Origin: Kaistia dalseonensis
GTDB lineage: Bacteria; Pseudomonadota; Alphaproteobacteria; Rhizobiales; Kaistiaceae
NCBI RefSeq assembly: GCF_030814715.1
Contig: NZ_JAUSVO010000003.1
Span: 62,001-126,000, forward strand
DNA length: 64,000 nt
Direction: 5' to 3'
Below, piece after piece: positions 1 through 8,728 of the stretch; positions within the stretch are counted from its first letter, which is position 1; each line of letters opens with the position of its first letter. The notes under the pieces were generated by a model. That model worked only from the letters and a program-made list of their open reading frames with translations. It made no database searches and was not told where the DNA came from. Both the position numbers and the translations under genes were made by a program.

Positions 1-1267
1 CGACATGCTCGCCGTGACGACATGCATTCATCACGAGATTGCCGAGCGCGCGCTTGAAATCGCCTGGACGGATGCTGACGATCGGATCACCGACAAAGGT
101 GCTGATCACGTCATGGCCGACGCGGTTCGCCTCCTCCGCTACCTCGTCGACCAGCACGCTCATATTGGTCGGCACGGTGGGCCCGCCCGTGTCGCCCCGC
201 GCAAAGGCGAGATAGCCCTCCAGCATGCGCTGCATGTCGTCGACATCCTTGCGCATGGCGCAGACATCGTCGTTCTCGCGCAGCAGCGCCAGTTGCAGGC
301 GGAAGCGCGTCAGCACGGTCCTCAGATCGTGGCTGACGCCGGCGAGCATGGCGGTGCGCTGCTCGATCTGGCGCTGGATGCGATCGCGCATCTCGATGAA
401 ACTCGCTCCCGCCCGCCGCACCTCGCGCGCCCCGCGCGGCTTGAAATCCGGAATCTCGCGGCCCTTGCCGAAGCTCTCCGAGGCATCGGCCAATTGCTGG
501 ATCGGGCGGATCTGGTTGCGCAGGAAGGCAATCGCGATCACCAGCAGCACGAGGCTGGTGCCGACCATCCAGAAGATGAAGATCTCGGAATTCGAGGCAT
601 AGGTCTGGCTGCGCCGGGCGAGCACGCGCAGCACCTTGTCGCCGAGCTGGATCCGAACCTCGACCAGGTTGGACTTGCCGAGCGTATCGATCCAGAACGG
701 CTTGGCGATCTGCGTGCTGATCTCGCTCGAAAGCGCACTGTCGAGCAGCGAAAAGAAGGGCTTGGGCGCGGCTGGCGGCAACGGCTCGCCGGGTACGACC
801 GAGATGATCAGGCCAAGCCTGTCCTGCGCGATGCGGATGATCTGCTGGTAGGTCGGATCCTGCGGATAGGTGTCAATCAGGTCGACGATCGCCGCAATAT
901 CGCGGACCGTCGCCGCCGAAAGGCGCCGCGTCACCGTCTGCCAGTGGCGCTCCATGAAGACGAAGGCGACGACCGATTGCAGGATGACGATCGGCGCGAT
1001 GATGATGATGAGGGCGCGGGCATAGAGCCCCTTGGGCATCGCCTCGCCGAGGCGGGCGCCGAACCAGCGATAAGGCGCGAGCATCAAGTCGATCGCCGGC
1101 TGCGCCTTGCGGAGATTGCGCCGCATGGCGTTGATGGCGGGCGAGCGGCCGAAGCGGCGAACGGCGGCGACCGCCGGCCAATCGGCCCAGGAGCCGATCC
1201 GGCCGGTCCTGTGGAAAGGGTGCGGCAGGTTATCCGTCAGGAGCCCGCCCTCCCGAGGGAGGTCCAT
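1..1267 (-). CDS. EnvZ-like sensor histidine kinase (C-terminus beyond window)
   Basis: Membrane histidine kinase, the partner of the response regulator encoded 16 bases upstream. Read leftward, about 422 residues are visible. There is a cytoplasmic N-terminus, TM1 near residues 83-105, a periplasmic sensor loop of about 120 residues, TM2 near 229-249, a HAMP linker, and the dimerisation H-box AGVSHDLRT with the phospho-accepting His at about 313. The N-box (LGNLVMNACRH, near 408) begins just before the window edge, so the rest of the ATP-binding domain lies outside. The first ATG after the regulator stop was chosen. A second in-frame ATG about 47 codons later also leaves TM1 intact and may be the true start. 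Domain order and the sensor loop fit EnvZ-type kinases of alphaproteobacteria; the signal sensed is unknown. Confidence 0.9.
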   Translation of the reverse strand, partial: MDLPREGGLLTDNLPHPFHRTGRIGSWADWPAVAAVRRFGRSPAINAMRRNLRKAQPAIDLMLAPYRWFGARLGEAMPKGLYARALIIIIAPIVILQSVVAFVFMERHWQTVTRRLSAATVRDIAAIVDLIDTYPQDPTYQQIIRIAQDRLGLIISVVPGEPLPPAAPKPFFSLLDSALSSEISTQIAKPFWIDTLGKSNLVEVRIQLGDKVLRVLARRSQTYASNSEIFIFWMVGTSLVLLVIAIAFLRNQIRPIQQLADASESFGKGREIPDFKPRGAREVRRAGASFIEMRDRIQRQIEQRTAMLAGVSHDLRTVLTRFRLQLALLRENDDVCAMRKDVDDMQRMLEGYLAFARGDTGGPTVPTNMSVLVDEVAEEANRVGHDVISTFVGDPIVSIRPGDFKRALGNLVMNACRHGEHV

Positions 1268-1283
1268 GTCCCGCGATCGGCCA

Positions 1284-2006
1284 TCACGCCTCCGTCACCA
1301 GCCGGTAGCCGACACCGCGCACCGTCTGCAGATAGAGCGGATTGGCCGGATCGATCTCGATCTTGCGCCTAAGCCGGTTGATCTGCACATCGATCGTGCG
1401 CTCGCCCGCCGGCTCATCCTCGGCGAGAAGCGACAGGCGCGGCACGGTGTCGTTCGGCGTCGCGGCAAAGACGGCCATGATCTGGCGCTCGCGATCCGTG
1501 AGGCGGATGACCTCCTGCCCCCGCTTCAACTCACGCCGGCCGATATGGAAGGTGAACGGGCCGAAGCGGAGTTGCTCGATCAACGGCGCGGGCGCGGCCG
1601 GGGCACCGCGCTTCAGGATCGCGTTGATCCTGAGCACCAGCTCGCGCGGCTCGAACGGCTTGCCGAGATAATCGTCGGCGCCGCCCTCGAGGCCGATGAT
1701 GCGGTGCTCGATCTCGGCGCGCGCCGTCAGCATCAGGATCGGGACGTCCATGCTCTGGCGCAGGCTGCGCAACAGCTCGACACCGCTCTCGCCCGGCATC
1801 ATCACGTCGAGCACCAGCAGGTCGAACGTCATGCCGGCGAGCCGGCTGCGCGCCTCCGCCGCATTGGCCGCGACATCGACGCGGAAGCCGTTATCGGTCA
1901 GATAGCGCGAGAGCAGCGTGCGGATGCGCTGGTCATCGTCAATGACGAGAAGATGCGGCGCATCATCCGCAAGCGGCGCTAGTTCCGGGCTGGCCAATCC
2001 GCTCAT
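1284..2006 (-). CDS. petR: OmpR/PhoB-family response regulator (PetR-like)
   Basis: DNA-binding response regulator of 240 aa. The receiver domain (about residues 18-130) has acidic pocket D23-D25, phospho-acceptor D67 in LLVLDVMMPGE, T94 and K116 in the LGKPFE motif. A winged-helix Trans_Reg_C domain follows from about 145, ending in the typical QTVRGVGYRL hairpin. It sits between a MarR gene and a histidine-kinase gene on the same strand. A MarR protein next to an OmpR-type regulator in an alphaproteobacterium matches PetP/PetR, first described near the cytochrome bc1 genes of Rhodobacter. The family assignment is firm; the petR name rests on context. Confidence 0.92.
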   Translation of the reverse strand: MSGLASPELAPLADDAPHLLVIDDDQRIRTLLSRYLTDNGFRVDVAANAAEARSRLAGMTFDLLVLDVMMPGESGVELLRSLRQSMDVPILMLTARAEIEHRIIGLEGGADDYLGKPFEPRELVLRINAILKRGAPAAPAPLIEQLRFGPFTFHIGRRELKRGQEVIRLTDRERQIMAVFAATPNDTVPRLSLLAEDEPAGERTIDVQINRLRRKIEIDPANPLYLQTVRGVGYRLVTEA

Positions 2007-2111
2007 CTCGGTTCTCCCTCAGACTGAGCTTGCATGGAAAATGGGGCCGGGTTGAGCCGAAAATCGGGCTTCGGCAACCAGAGCGCAGCGATAGCCCATT
2101 CTCCGATCAAG

Positions 2112-2648
2112 TCAGCGGTTGATCTTCCGCCAGACCTTATCGCGCTCCGCAGGGTCGATCATCAAGCGGAGAAAGCGCTCCGCGGCGACACGGCCCTCGG
2201 GCTCCAGCGCCGACAGCGCCGCATTGATCCGCCGGGCCTGCGGCTCGAACAGCCGCTCGGCCAGCGCCCTGCCCTTCTCGGTCGGATAAAGCAGCCTTTG
2301 CCGGCGGTCGACCGGGCCGGGCACCTGGTCGATGAAGCCGGTATCGATCAATTGTTTGAGAACGCGGCCGAGACTCTGCTTGGTGATCTTCAAGATATCG
2401 AGCAGTTCCGCCACCCGCATGCCGGGATTCCGATTGACGAAGTGCACCACGCGATGATGCGCACGCCCGAAATCATAGGTCTCCAGCACGGCATCGGGGT
2501 CGGAGACGAAGTCTCGATACGCGTAAAAGAGCAGTTCGATCAAGACGATCTCGGGAATCTCGGCGACCGACAAGGGAGTCGTGACGATGGCGCCCTCGCC
2601 CGTCGCGGCCTGATCCGGTTCCACACCTGCGAAATTTACGTCAGTCAT
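2112..2648 (-). CDS. petP: MarR-family transcriptional regulator (PetP-like)
   Basis: A 178-aa winged-helix regulator. The central HTH region includes RVAELLDILKITKQSLGRVL, followed by the wing DRRQRLLYPTEKG typical of MarR proteins. The frame stays open far upstream across the divergent ilvE gene, so the start is judged by homology: MTDVNFAG at 2648 gives a normal MarR length. It reads away from ilvE and toward the response regulator and kinase genes, with about 105 bases before the regulator start, so the three may share a transcript. No clear Shine-Dalgarno precedes this start. PetP identity is inferred from the pairing with the OmpR-type regulator and overall resemblance. Confidence 0.85.
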   Translation of the reverse strand: MTDVNFAGVEPDQAATGEGAIVTTPLSVAEIPEIVLIELLFYAYRDFVSDPDAVLETYDFGRAHHRVVHFVNRNPGMRVAELLDILKITKQSLGRVLKQLIDTGFIDQVPGPVDRRQRLLYPTEKGRALAERLFEPQARRINAALSALEPEGRVAAERFLRLMIDPAERDKVWRKINR

Positions 2649-2659
2649 ATTGACATATT
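2646..2659. promoter_or_regulatory. CATATT direct repeat at the marR start in the divergent marR/ilvE region
   Basis: The hexamer CATATT occurs twice, 8 bases apart, overlapping the presumed start codon of the MarR gene. It lies in the 276-bp divergent region shared with ilvE. It is a possible regulator binding site, but the repeat is short and AT-rich, so the support is weak. The rest of 2649-2924 shows no other gene. Confidence 0.25.
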
Positions 2660-2924
2660 TCGGTTCGATTGTTACTTGAATGGCCGTCGCGACGAAATGT
2701 TCGAACGCGCCCGCCGCTGCCCATCCGCGAAACAGCTTCGCGAGATCGTGCCACGACCGGCACTTTACCGACTGTTTCCTTGTGGCGCAAAATCGGCCGC
2801 CCAGCATGACGGCTTTCCGCCGCGCACCATGCGGCATTACAGTGTCGGCACGGCAAGGAAACAGAACCCGGACCGACGAGATGACAGGGCCGACCCGATC
2901 GGTCCGCTTGAGGGAGTAACGAAG

Positions 2925-3824
2925 ATGAGCGCGGTTGCCTTCGACCAGAAAGATGGCTGGATCTGGTTCAACGGATCCTTTGTTCCGTGGAAGGACGCGA
3001 AGATTCACGTGCTGACGCACGGCCTGCACTATGCGAGCGCCGTGTTCGAGGGCGAGCGGGCCTATGGCGGCACCGTCTTCAAGCTGCGCGAGCACACGCA
3101 GCGCCTGTTCGATTCGGCCAGGATCCTCGATTTCGAGATCCCCTACACGCTGCAGGAGATCGACGACGCGACGCAGGCGACGCTGGCGAAGAACGGCCTC
3201 GTCGACGGCTATCTGCGCCCGATCGCCTGGCGCGGCAGCGAGATGATGGGCGTCTCCGCCCAGCACAACAAGATCAACGTGGCGATCGCCGCCTGGGAAT
3301 GGCCGTCCTATTTCAGCCCGGCCGAGCGACTGAAGGGCATCCGCCTCGATTGGGCGAAATATCGCCGCCCCGATCCGCGGACCGCACCCTCGCTCGCCAA
3401 GGCGTCCGGCCTCTACATGATCTGCACGATCTCAAAGCATGAGGCCGAGCGCCGCGGCTATGCCGATGCGCTGATGCTGGACTGGGAAGGCAATGTCGCC
3501 GAGGCGACGGGCGCCAACGTCTTCTTCGTCAAGGACGGCGTCATCCACACGCCGCTCGCCGATCGCTTCCTGAACGGCATCACGCGCCAGACGGTCATCG
3601 GCCTCGCCAAGGCGCGCGGCATCGAAGTCGTCGAGCGCCGGATCCTCCCGGAAGAACTGTCGACCTTCTCGGAATGCTGGCTCTGCGGCACGGCCGCCGA
3701 AGTCACCCCGGTTTCCGAGATCGGCGAATATCGCTTCACGCCGGGCAAGATCAGCGAAATGCTGATGAACGACTACACGGCCGCGACCGTTCCGGCAGCC
3801 GAGAAGCTCGCCGTCAACGCCTGA
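2925..3824 (+). CDS. ilvE: Branched-chain amino acid aminotransferase
   Basis: PLP-dependent transaminase (fold type IV) of 299 aa that interconverts leucine, isoleucine and valine with their 2-oxo acids, using 2-oxoglutarate/glutamate. The N-terminal GWIWFNGSFVPW and THGLHYASAVFEG motifs are typical. The PLP lysine is K159 in APSLAKASG, and the motif GNVAEATGANVFFV and the phosphate-binding region GITRQTVI follow. The frame is open upstream, but ATG 2925 gives the family length and is preceded by AGGGAG at a good distance. It is a single-gene unit with its own terminator and is divergent from the MarR regulator. Confidence 0.96.
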   Translation: MSAVAFDQKDGWIWFNGSFVPWKDAKIHVLTHGLHYASAVFEGERAYGGTVFKLREHTQRLFDSARILDFEIPYTLQEIDDATQATLAKNGLVDGYLRPIAWRGSEMMGVSAQHNKINVAIAAWEWPSYFSPAERLKGIRLDWAKYRRPDPRTAPSLAKASGLYMICTISKHEAERRGYADALMLDWEGNVAEATGANVFFVKDGVIHTPLADRFLNGITRQTVIGLAKARGIEVVERRILPEELSTFSECWLCGTAAEVTPVSEIGEYRFTPGKISEMLMNDYTAATVPAAEKLAVNA

Positions 3825-3846
3825 TCCCGGCGATCAAGGACTATCC

Positions 3847-3878
3847 AACGGCCGGGGATTTCTCCGGCCGTTTTCTTT
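3847..3878 (+). terminator. Rho-independent terminator of ilvE
   Basis: A perfect 9-bp stem, AACGGCCGG with CCGGCCGTT, and an 8-base loop, followed by TTCTTT, 22 bases after the ilvE stop. It also separates ilvE from the convergent GIY-YIG gene. Confidence 0.85.
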
Positions 3879-3906
3879 GGTGACTGTCGGGCCGTCTTCG
3901 GGGCGG

Positions 3907-4242
3907 TCAGAGCGGCTGCGCGTCCAGCGCCGCACGCCAATGGGCGCAACGCTCCTTCAGAAGCGCCTTCTGGATATAGGCGGTCTCTTCCTTCTCCAGC
4001 CGTTCGAGCACTTCGAAACCGAGGCTCGCCGCGCCATGATCGCGCCAGGCGGCCTGCAGCGTCGGCGCCGTATGGCTGCCGAGATTGAGCGTGAACCAGA
4101 TCCGGTTCTGGATCGCGTCGAGATCGGGCGTCTGCCCGACCCAGCGATCACCCGTCGCAGCGCAGCGGATCAAATAGATGCCGCTCGGACTCTCGCGCTT
4201 CTTGTAGGCGGCCACGGCCGCCTTCCGGTCTTCGATTTTCAT
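3907..4242 (-). CDS. GIY-YIG nuclease-fold protein
   Basis: A small protein of 111 aa. The GIY-YIG core is SGIYLIRC followed by RWVGQT, then an Arg-containing helix (IQNRIWFTLNLG) and a Glu-rich C-terminal helix (FEVLERLEKEETAYIQ) that could supply the metal-binding Glu. The start MKIEDRKAAV at 4242 matches the usual N-terminus of this small rhizobial family better than an upstream ATG eight codons earlier. Members are annotated as GIY-YIG nuclease family proteins, but activity and substrate are unknown. It is convergent with ilvE. Confidence 0.75.
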   Translation of the reverse strand: MKIEDRKAAVAAYKKRESPSGIYLIRCAATGDRWVGQTPDLDAIQNRIWFTLNLGSHTAPTLQAAWRDHGAASLGFEVLERLEKEETAYIQKALLKERCAHWRAALDAQPL

Positions 4243-4392
4243 GAGGACGCTCCATCCATCGGCCAAGGACCGAGACGAGCCTTCTCATCGCTCGCCGGAG
4301 CACTGTTTTACCCGGATGATATCAGAAGGTCAATATTACCCGGCTAAAACAAACCGGCTTCGTCCCGCCGGGCGGAAGACCCGGTCGGGTCA

Positions 4393-4518
4393 TCAGGGCT
4401 TGCCAGCGCCGTGATGATTGGACGAATCATGCCTCGTAGCGATCCAGTACGCCCATCCCGCGAGCGCCAGGCCACTGGCTGCAAACGTCAACGCGAAGAA
4501 CAGACTATCGACCGTCAT
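4393..4518 (-). CDS. 41-aa single-pass membrane peptide
   Basis: A short frame whose ATG overlaps the stop of the upstream 77-aa gene (ATGA). The product is MTVDSLFFALTFAASGLALA followed by GWAYWIATRHDSSNHHGAGKP: one hydrophobic segment of about 22 residues, then a short polar His-rich tail. The four-base overlap implies translational coupling with the upstream membrane protein. Function is unknown and I recognise no family. The coupling and clean amphipathic architecture argue for a real gene, but the frame is short. Confidence 0.55.
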   Translation of the reverse strand: MTVDSLFFALTFAASGLALAGWAYWIATRHDSSNHHGAGKP

Positions 4519-4748
4519 TCGATCAGGCCCTTCAGGACACGCCGAGCCAGTTGATGCGCGCCGGCGCTCACACCAATGAATATGAGACTGATCGATACGA
4601 CAATCAACCGGTCGGGATGGCCCGGATTGGTGGCATAGAATGCCGAAAGGATCTGAGCCAACCCGCCGACCGCAAAAAGTGCAATCGCAATGCCGTTCAG
4701 AAATGAAGCAGTCAGCTTCCGCTGCTCATTCTGAACCAACTTGTTCAT
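4515..4748 (-). CDS. Small two-helix membrane protein of unknown function
   Basis: A 77-aa product with a polar N-terminus (MNKLVQNEQRKL), TM1 (GIAIALFAVGGLAQILSAFY), a short loop with NPGHPDR, TM2 (LIVVSISLIFIGVSAGAHQLA) and a basic tail RRVLKGLIE. It is shaped like small inner-membrane subunits or holin-sized proteins, but no motif identifies it. Its stop overlaps the start of the 41-aa frame. It lies between the UbiK gene and the GIY-YIG gene, all leftward. Confidence 0.6.
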   Translation of the reverse strand: MNKLVQNEQRKLTASFLNGIAIALFAVGGLAQILSAFYATNPGHPDRLIVVSISLIFIGVSAGAHQLARRVLKGLIE

Positions 4749-4802
4749 TCAACATCCCGATCGACGGAATTCGAAGGCCATCACACTTGCCTTGCCTCTG
4801 AA

Positions 4803-5093
4803 TCACGCCTCCGGCGGCGCGGCCACGATGTGGCCCTGTGTCAGCACGGCGAGCTTGGCTTCGAGCTCGGCGACCTTGGCCGCCAGTGCCTCGTTCTCGG
4901 CGCGGGCCTTCTGGGCCATTTCGCGCACGACATCGAATTCCTCGCGCTTGACGAAATCCATGTCCGAGAAGAAGCGCTCGGCCTGATGCTTCATCACCGT
5001 CTCGGCTTCGCGCTTGACGCCCTGCGCAACGCCGGCGGCATCCGTCATCAGTTTCGCGAATTCGTCGAACAGGCGGTTCGAACCCTGGTCCAT
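4803..5093 (-). CDS. ubiK: UbiK-family accessory factor (BMFP domain)
   Basis: A 96-aa coiled-coil protein. The N-terminus is SNRLFDEFAKLMTDAAGVAQG. A helical segment FFSDMDFVKREEFDVVREMAQKARAENEALAAKVAELEAKL follows in two parts, with a short Pro/Ala tail. This is the BMFP pattern of YqiC/UbiK, an accessory factor of the aerobic ubiquinone biosynthesis complex that trimerises and binds lipid. The ATG at 5093 is preceded by GGAGG and is preferred over one eight codons upstream. It is divergent from lgt, as is common in rhizobia. Confidence 0.85.
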   Translation of the reverse strand: MDQGSNRLFDEFAKLMTDAAGVAQGVKREAETVMKHQAERFFSDMDFVKREEFDVVREMAQKARAENEALAAKVAELEAKLAVLTQGHIVAAPPEA

Positions 5094-5240
5094 GGAAACC
5101 TCCGAGGGACAGATCAACTCATTCTACTATGGGCGGCCGGACGAGCCGGAACAAGGGTGGCAGAGCGTCACGCGCGCCGGACTTGACCCTTTCCCCCGGA
5201 TCAGCGCACCAATGCGGCCCGGTCCCTGTCGGAGCCCCTC

Positions 5241-6065
5241 ATGCTCTATGTCCTGCCCTTTCCCGCCATCGATCCGGTGCTGATCTCGGTCGGGCCGTTC
5301 GCGATCCGCTGGTATGCGCTGGCCTATATCGTCGGCATCCTGTTCGGCTGGTGGTACGCGAAGCGCCTCGTCGGCAGCCCGAAGCTCTGGGGCCCCGGCG
5401 GCGCGCCGATCAAGCCGATCGACATCGACGATCTCGTCGTCTGGGCGACGCTCGGCATCATACTGGGCGGGCGGATCGGCTATGTGCTGTTCTATGATTT
5501 CGCGCGCTTCATGGCGGCACCTGCCGAGATCTTCGCCGTCTGGCATGGCGGCATGTCGTTTCACGGCGGCTTCCTCGGCACTGTCGTCGCCATGGTGCTC
5601 TTCGCCCGCTCACGCCGCATTCCGGTCTGGTCGCTGATCGATGTCGTGGCACCCGGCGTCACGATCGGCCTGATGCTCGGGCGGATCGCGAATTTCATCA
5701 ATGGCGAGCTCTGGGGCCGCGCTACCGACGTGCCCTGGGCGATGGTGTTTCCCAATGCCGACGACCAGCCGCGCCATCCGAGCCAGCTCTATGAAGCGGC
5801 GCTCGAAGGGCTGCTGCTCTTCCTCGTGCTGCGCTTCTTCACGCACTCGCAATTGCGGCTCAAGCAGTCTGGCTTCGTCTCGGCGGTCTTCGCGATCGGT
5901 TATGGCCTCGCGCGCATCGTCTCGGAGTTCTTCCGCGAGCCCGACATCCAGATCGGCTATTTCTCCGGCGGCCTCACCATGGGCATGCTGCTTTCGCTGC
6001 CGCTGGTCCTTGCCGGCATCATCCTGCTGGTGGTCGTGATGCGCCGGCCCATGGGCGGCGCATGA
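5241..6065 (+). CDS. lgt: Prolipoprotein diacylglyceryl transferase
   Basis: Inner-membrane enzyme of 274 aa that moves a diacylglyceryl group from phosphatidylglycerol onto the lipobox cysteine of prolipoproteins. There are seven predicted TM segments. Hallmarks are [12 protein letters not shown] near the N-terminus, the HGG motif in [13 protein letters not shown], and the family signature [14 protein letters not shown] with its essential Arg and Asn. Its stop overlaps the next start (ATGA at 6062), so it is co-translated with the methyltransferase gene. Lipoproteins encoded at about 8.0 and 43.1 kb would be among its substrates. Confidence 0.97.
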   Translation: MLYVLPFPAIDPVLISVGPFAIRWYALAYIVGILFGWWYAKRLVGSPKLWGPGGAPIKPIDIDDLVVWATLGIILGGRIGYVLFYDFARFMAAPAEIFAVWHGGMSFHGGFLGTVVAMVLFARSRRIPVWSLIDVVAPGVTIGLMLGRIANFINGELWGRATDVPWAMVFPNADDQPRHPSQLYEAALEGLLLFLVLRFFTHSQLRLKQSGFVSAVFAIGYGLARIVSEFFREPDIQIGYFSGGLTMGMLLSLPLVLAGIILLVVVMRRPMGGA

Positions 6066-7141
6066 CGCAGGCGGGCGCAACGCTGACGCCGCTCGGCGAA
6101 AGGCTGCTCGGCCGGATCGAGAATTTCGGCCCAATCACCATCGCCGACTATATGGCGGCCTGCCTCGGCGATCCCGAGCACGGCTATTACATGGCGCGCG
6201 AACCTTTCGGCACGGCTGGCGACTTCATCACCGCGCCGGAAGTGAGCCAGATGTTCGGCGAGTTGATCGGGCTCTGGGCCGTCGAGACCTGGAACCGGAT
6301 GGGGCGGCCCGACCCCTTCGTGCTCGCAGAGCTCGGTCCCGGCCGCGGCACGCTGATGGCCGACGCGCTCCGCGCCGCCCGCGCTCAGCCGGCCTTCGAG
6401 GCCGCCGCGCGGATCGTCATGGTCGAGACGAGCCCAAGGCTGCGAGCCCGCCAGCAGGCGACGCTCGCGGCGCATGACATCGCATGGGCCGATCGCATCG
6501 AAGACCTGCCGGATGGTCCGGTGATCATCATCGCCAACGAATTCTTCGACGCGTTGCCGGTTCGCCAGTTCCTGCGCGTCGGCACGGGCTGGGCCGAGCG
6601 CATGGTCGGCGTGGAAGATGGCCGCCTGATCTTCGGCCTTCGTCCCGATGCGCATTTCGAAGGCGCCGATCCGAACCTGCCGGACGGCGCGCTGGTCGAG
6701 ATCGCCTCGGTCAGCGCCGCGATCATGGCGGCGATCGCCGAGCGGCTGGTGCGCTTCGGCGGCGCCCTGCTCGCAATCGATTATGGTCATGCCGGGATCG
6801 GCACGGGCGATACGCTGCAGGCCGTCCGCGCGCATCAGTTCGACGATCCGCTCGCTCATCCCGGCGAGGCGGACCTGACCGTCCATGTCGATTTCGGCCT
6901 GCTCGCCCGCATCGCGGCCGCCCATGGCGCCACGCCCGCACCGATCTGGACGCAGGGCGATTTCCTGCTCGCCCTCGGCCTCCTCGAACGCGCCGGCCGG
7001 CTTGGTGCCGGCAAGGATGCCGAAACCCAGGACGCGATACGCTCGGCCGTCGCGCGCCTCGCCGGCCCCGAGGCGATGGGGACGCTGTTCAAGGTTCTCG
7101 CCGTCGCAGCCCCCGGCCTCGCTTTGCCGCCCTTTGCCTGA
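6062..7141 (+). CDS. MidA/NDUFAF7-family SAM-dependent methyltransferase
   Basis: A 359-aa class I methyltransferase of the COG1565 family. The N-terminus has [38 protein letters not shown], written here in overlapping parts; the SAM-binding loop is [17 protein letters not shown]. The acidic [16 protein letters not shown] motif is diagnostic. The mitochondrial homologue NDUFAF7 methylates an Arg of a complex I subunit; the bacterial substrate is not established. The coupling to lgt (4-base overlap) and pgeF 10 bases downstream form a conserved alphaproteobacterial cluster. Confidence 0.92.
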   Translation: MTQAGATLTPLGERLLGRIENFGPITIADYMAACLGDPEHGYYMAREPFGTAGDFITAPEVSQMFGELIGLWAVETWNRMGRPDPFVLAELGPGRGTLMADALRAARAQPAFEAAARIVMVETSPRLRARQQATLAAHDIAWADRIEDLPDGPVIIIANEFFDALPVRQFLRVGTGWAERMVGVEDGRLIFGLRPDAHFEGADPNLPDGALVEIASVSAAIMAAIAERLVRFGGALLAIDYGHAGIGTGDTLQAVRAHQFDDPLAHPGEADLTVHVDFGLLARIAAAHGATPAPIWTQGDFLLALGLLERAGRLGAGKDAETQDAIRSAVARLAGPEAMGTLFKVLAVAAPGLALPPFA

Positions 7142-7150
7142 GGATATTCG

Positions 7151-7921
7151 ATGAAGATCACAGCCGACGCTCTCTCCGCCCTGCCCGGCATCCGCCACGG
7201 CTTCTACACGCGCGCCGGCGGCGTTTCGGACGGCATCTATGCGAGCTTGAATTGCGGCGTCGGCTCGGCGGATGAGCGCCTGAACGTGCTCGAAAACCGT
7301 GCCCGCGTCACGGCCGATCTCGGTGTCGCCCCCGACCGCCTCGCTACCCCGTATCAGGTCCACAGCCCCGATGTCGTGGTGGTCGACGAGGTCTGGGCAC
7401 CGGGCGCAGGCCCGAAGGCCGACGCCGTCGTCACAGCAAGGCCGGGCATCGCGATCGGCATCGGAACCGCCGATTGCGGGCCGATCCTCTTCGCCGATGC
7501 CGAGGCTCGGGTGATCGGCGCGGCCCATTCCGGCTGGAAGGGTGCCTTCACCGGCGTGCTCGAGGCGACCGTTGCCGCCATGGAAGGCCTCGGCGCGCGG
7601 CGAGAGCGCATCGTCGCCGTGCTCGGCCCGACCATTTCGGCCGCCGCCTATGAAGTCGGGCCGGAATTCCACGCCCGCTTCGTCGCCGCCGACCCTGCCA
7701 ATGCCCGCTTCTTCGTGCGCTCGGAGCGGCCGGAGCATCACCGCTTCGATCTTCCCGCCTATATCGGCATGCGCCTGCGGGCCGCCCGACTCGGCACCGT
7801 CGACGATCTCGCGCTCTGCACCTATGCCGATCCCGCGCGCTTCTTTTCCTACCGTCGCACGACCCATGCCGCCGAGCCCGACTATGGGCGGTTGCTGCAC
7901 GCGATCGCCCTCGCGAAATGA
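7151..7921 (+). CDS. pgeF: Peptidoglycan editing factor PgeF (multicopper polyphenol oxidase fold)
   Basis: A 256-aa YfiH/DUF152 family protein. Metal-site residues are in place: H71 (YQVHSPD), C109 (GIGTADCGPI) and H126 (AAHSGWKG). In E. coli the enzyme removes muropeptides carrying L-Ser instead of L-Ala at position 1. Earlier work on other members reported laccase or purine nucleoside activity, so the exact activity here is inferred. It lies third in the lgt operon. Confidence 0.93.
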   Translation: MKITADALSALPGIRHGFYTRAGGVSDGIYASLNCGVGSADERLNVLENRARVTADLGVAPDRLATPYQVHSPDVVVVDEVWAPGAGPKADAVVTARPGIAIGIGTADCGPILFADAEARVIGAAHSGWKGAFTGVLEATVAAMEGLGARRERIVAVLGPTISAAAYEVGPEFHARFVAADPANARFFVRSERPEHHRFDLPAYIGMRLRAARLGTVDDLALCTYADPARFFSYRRTTHAAEPDYGRLLHAIALAK

Positions 7922-8045
7922 GGGCGCGGAGAAGAAAACTCCACCGACAATCGTCGTTCTGCCGCCCTCTATTCTAGACCGCATGGCGATTTGCCGTTAG
8001 ACAAGCAAGGGGGTCTTGGACGACCGCGCCGGAAGGACGATCGCC

Positions 8046-8609
8046 ATGATGGTTAAGAGAAATTCCGTTTGGAGCATCGGCTTCGCGCTGCTGCTCGCAT
8101 CCGTTTTGGCCGGATGTGGCACTGCTAATCAGCCCGGCGGATCAGGTGGTTCAGGCGAGCAGCCGGTGATCGGTTCTGCGACGGGAAATGGCGCGCCGAC
8201 TGTGCCGGCGCCGCCCGCCGTTCCGTTCGCCGATGCCAAGTTTTCCTTCGCACCCGTGACCGGCGCGCCGGCCAGCATATTGAACAACCTCTCGGCCCAG
8301 CTCGGCCGCGAGGCGTTCGCGCAGCATGTGACGCTCGTCCCCGCCGGCGACCCGACGGCGACCTATGTGGTCAAGGGCTATCTCTCCGCGGTGGGCGACA
8401 GCTCCGGCACCATACTCGTCTATGTCTGGGACATATTCGACACGAGCGGCCGCCGTGTGCATCGCATATCGGGCCAGGAAACCTCCTCCACGGGCTCGCA
8501 GGACCCCTGGGGCGGCGTTACCCAGGACACGACGATCAACGTGGCGCGGCGGACCATTGGCGGCATTGTGGGCTGGGGAACGGCCCCGGCCGGCTCGGGT
8601 TCGTCCTGA
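8046..8609 (+). CDS. Putative lipoprotein of unknown function
   Basis: About 187 aa with a clear lipoprotein signal: MMVKRNSVW, a hydrophobic stretch and the lipobox LAGC with the lipidated Cys near residue 24. A Gly/Ser/Pro-rich linker follows, then a domain of about 120 residues with ATYVVKGYLSAVGDSSGTIL and VWDIFDTSGRRVHRISGQE. This beta-rich layout resembles small periplasmic proteins assembled at the outer membrane, but I cannot name a family. ATG 8046 or 8049 is chosen because both place the signal peptide at the N-terminus. Confidence 0.8.
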   Translation: MMVKRNSVWSIGFALLLASVLAGCGTANQPGGSGGSGEQPVIGSATGNGAPTVPAPPAVPFADAKFSFAPVTGAPASILNNLSAQLGREAFAQHVTLVPAGDPTATYVVKGYLSAVGDSSGTILVYVWDIFDTSGRRVHRISGQETSSTGSQDPWGGVTQDTTINVARRTIGGIVGWGTAPAGSGSS

Positions 8610-8728
8610 TCGGCCGCGCGCTCCGGCGCAACGCCGGGCCCGAGACAAGAAGCGCACTTTACCTGCGGGCGCGAATCGCATTTGCAGTGCGCCATCGCAG
8701 TTGATACAACGCCGCCGCCCGAACAATT

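Noticed and set aside
5-1372. Long open frame on the + strand opposite the histidine kinase
   Set aside because: It lacks any family motif and is the antisense of a clear HAMP/H-box kinase; such frames are common at high GC.
2034-2924. N-terminal extension of ilvE to 2034
   Set aside because: It would cover the antisense MarR gene and exceed the family length by nearly 300 residues.
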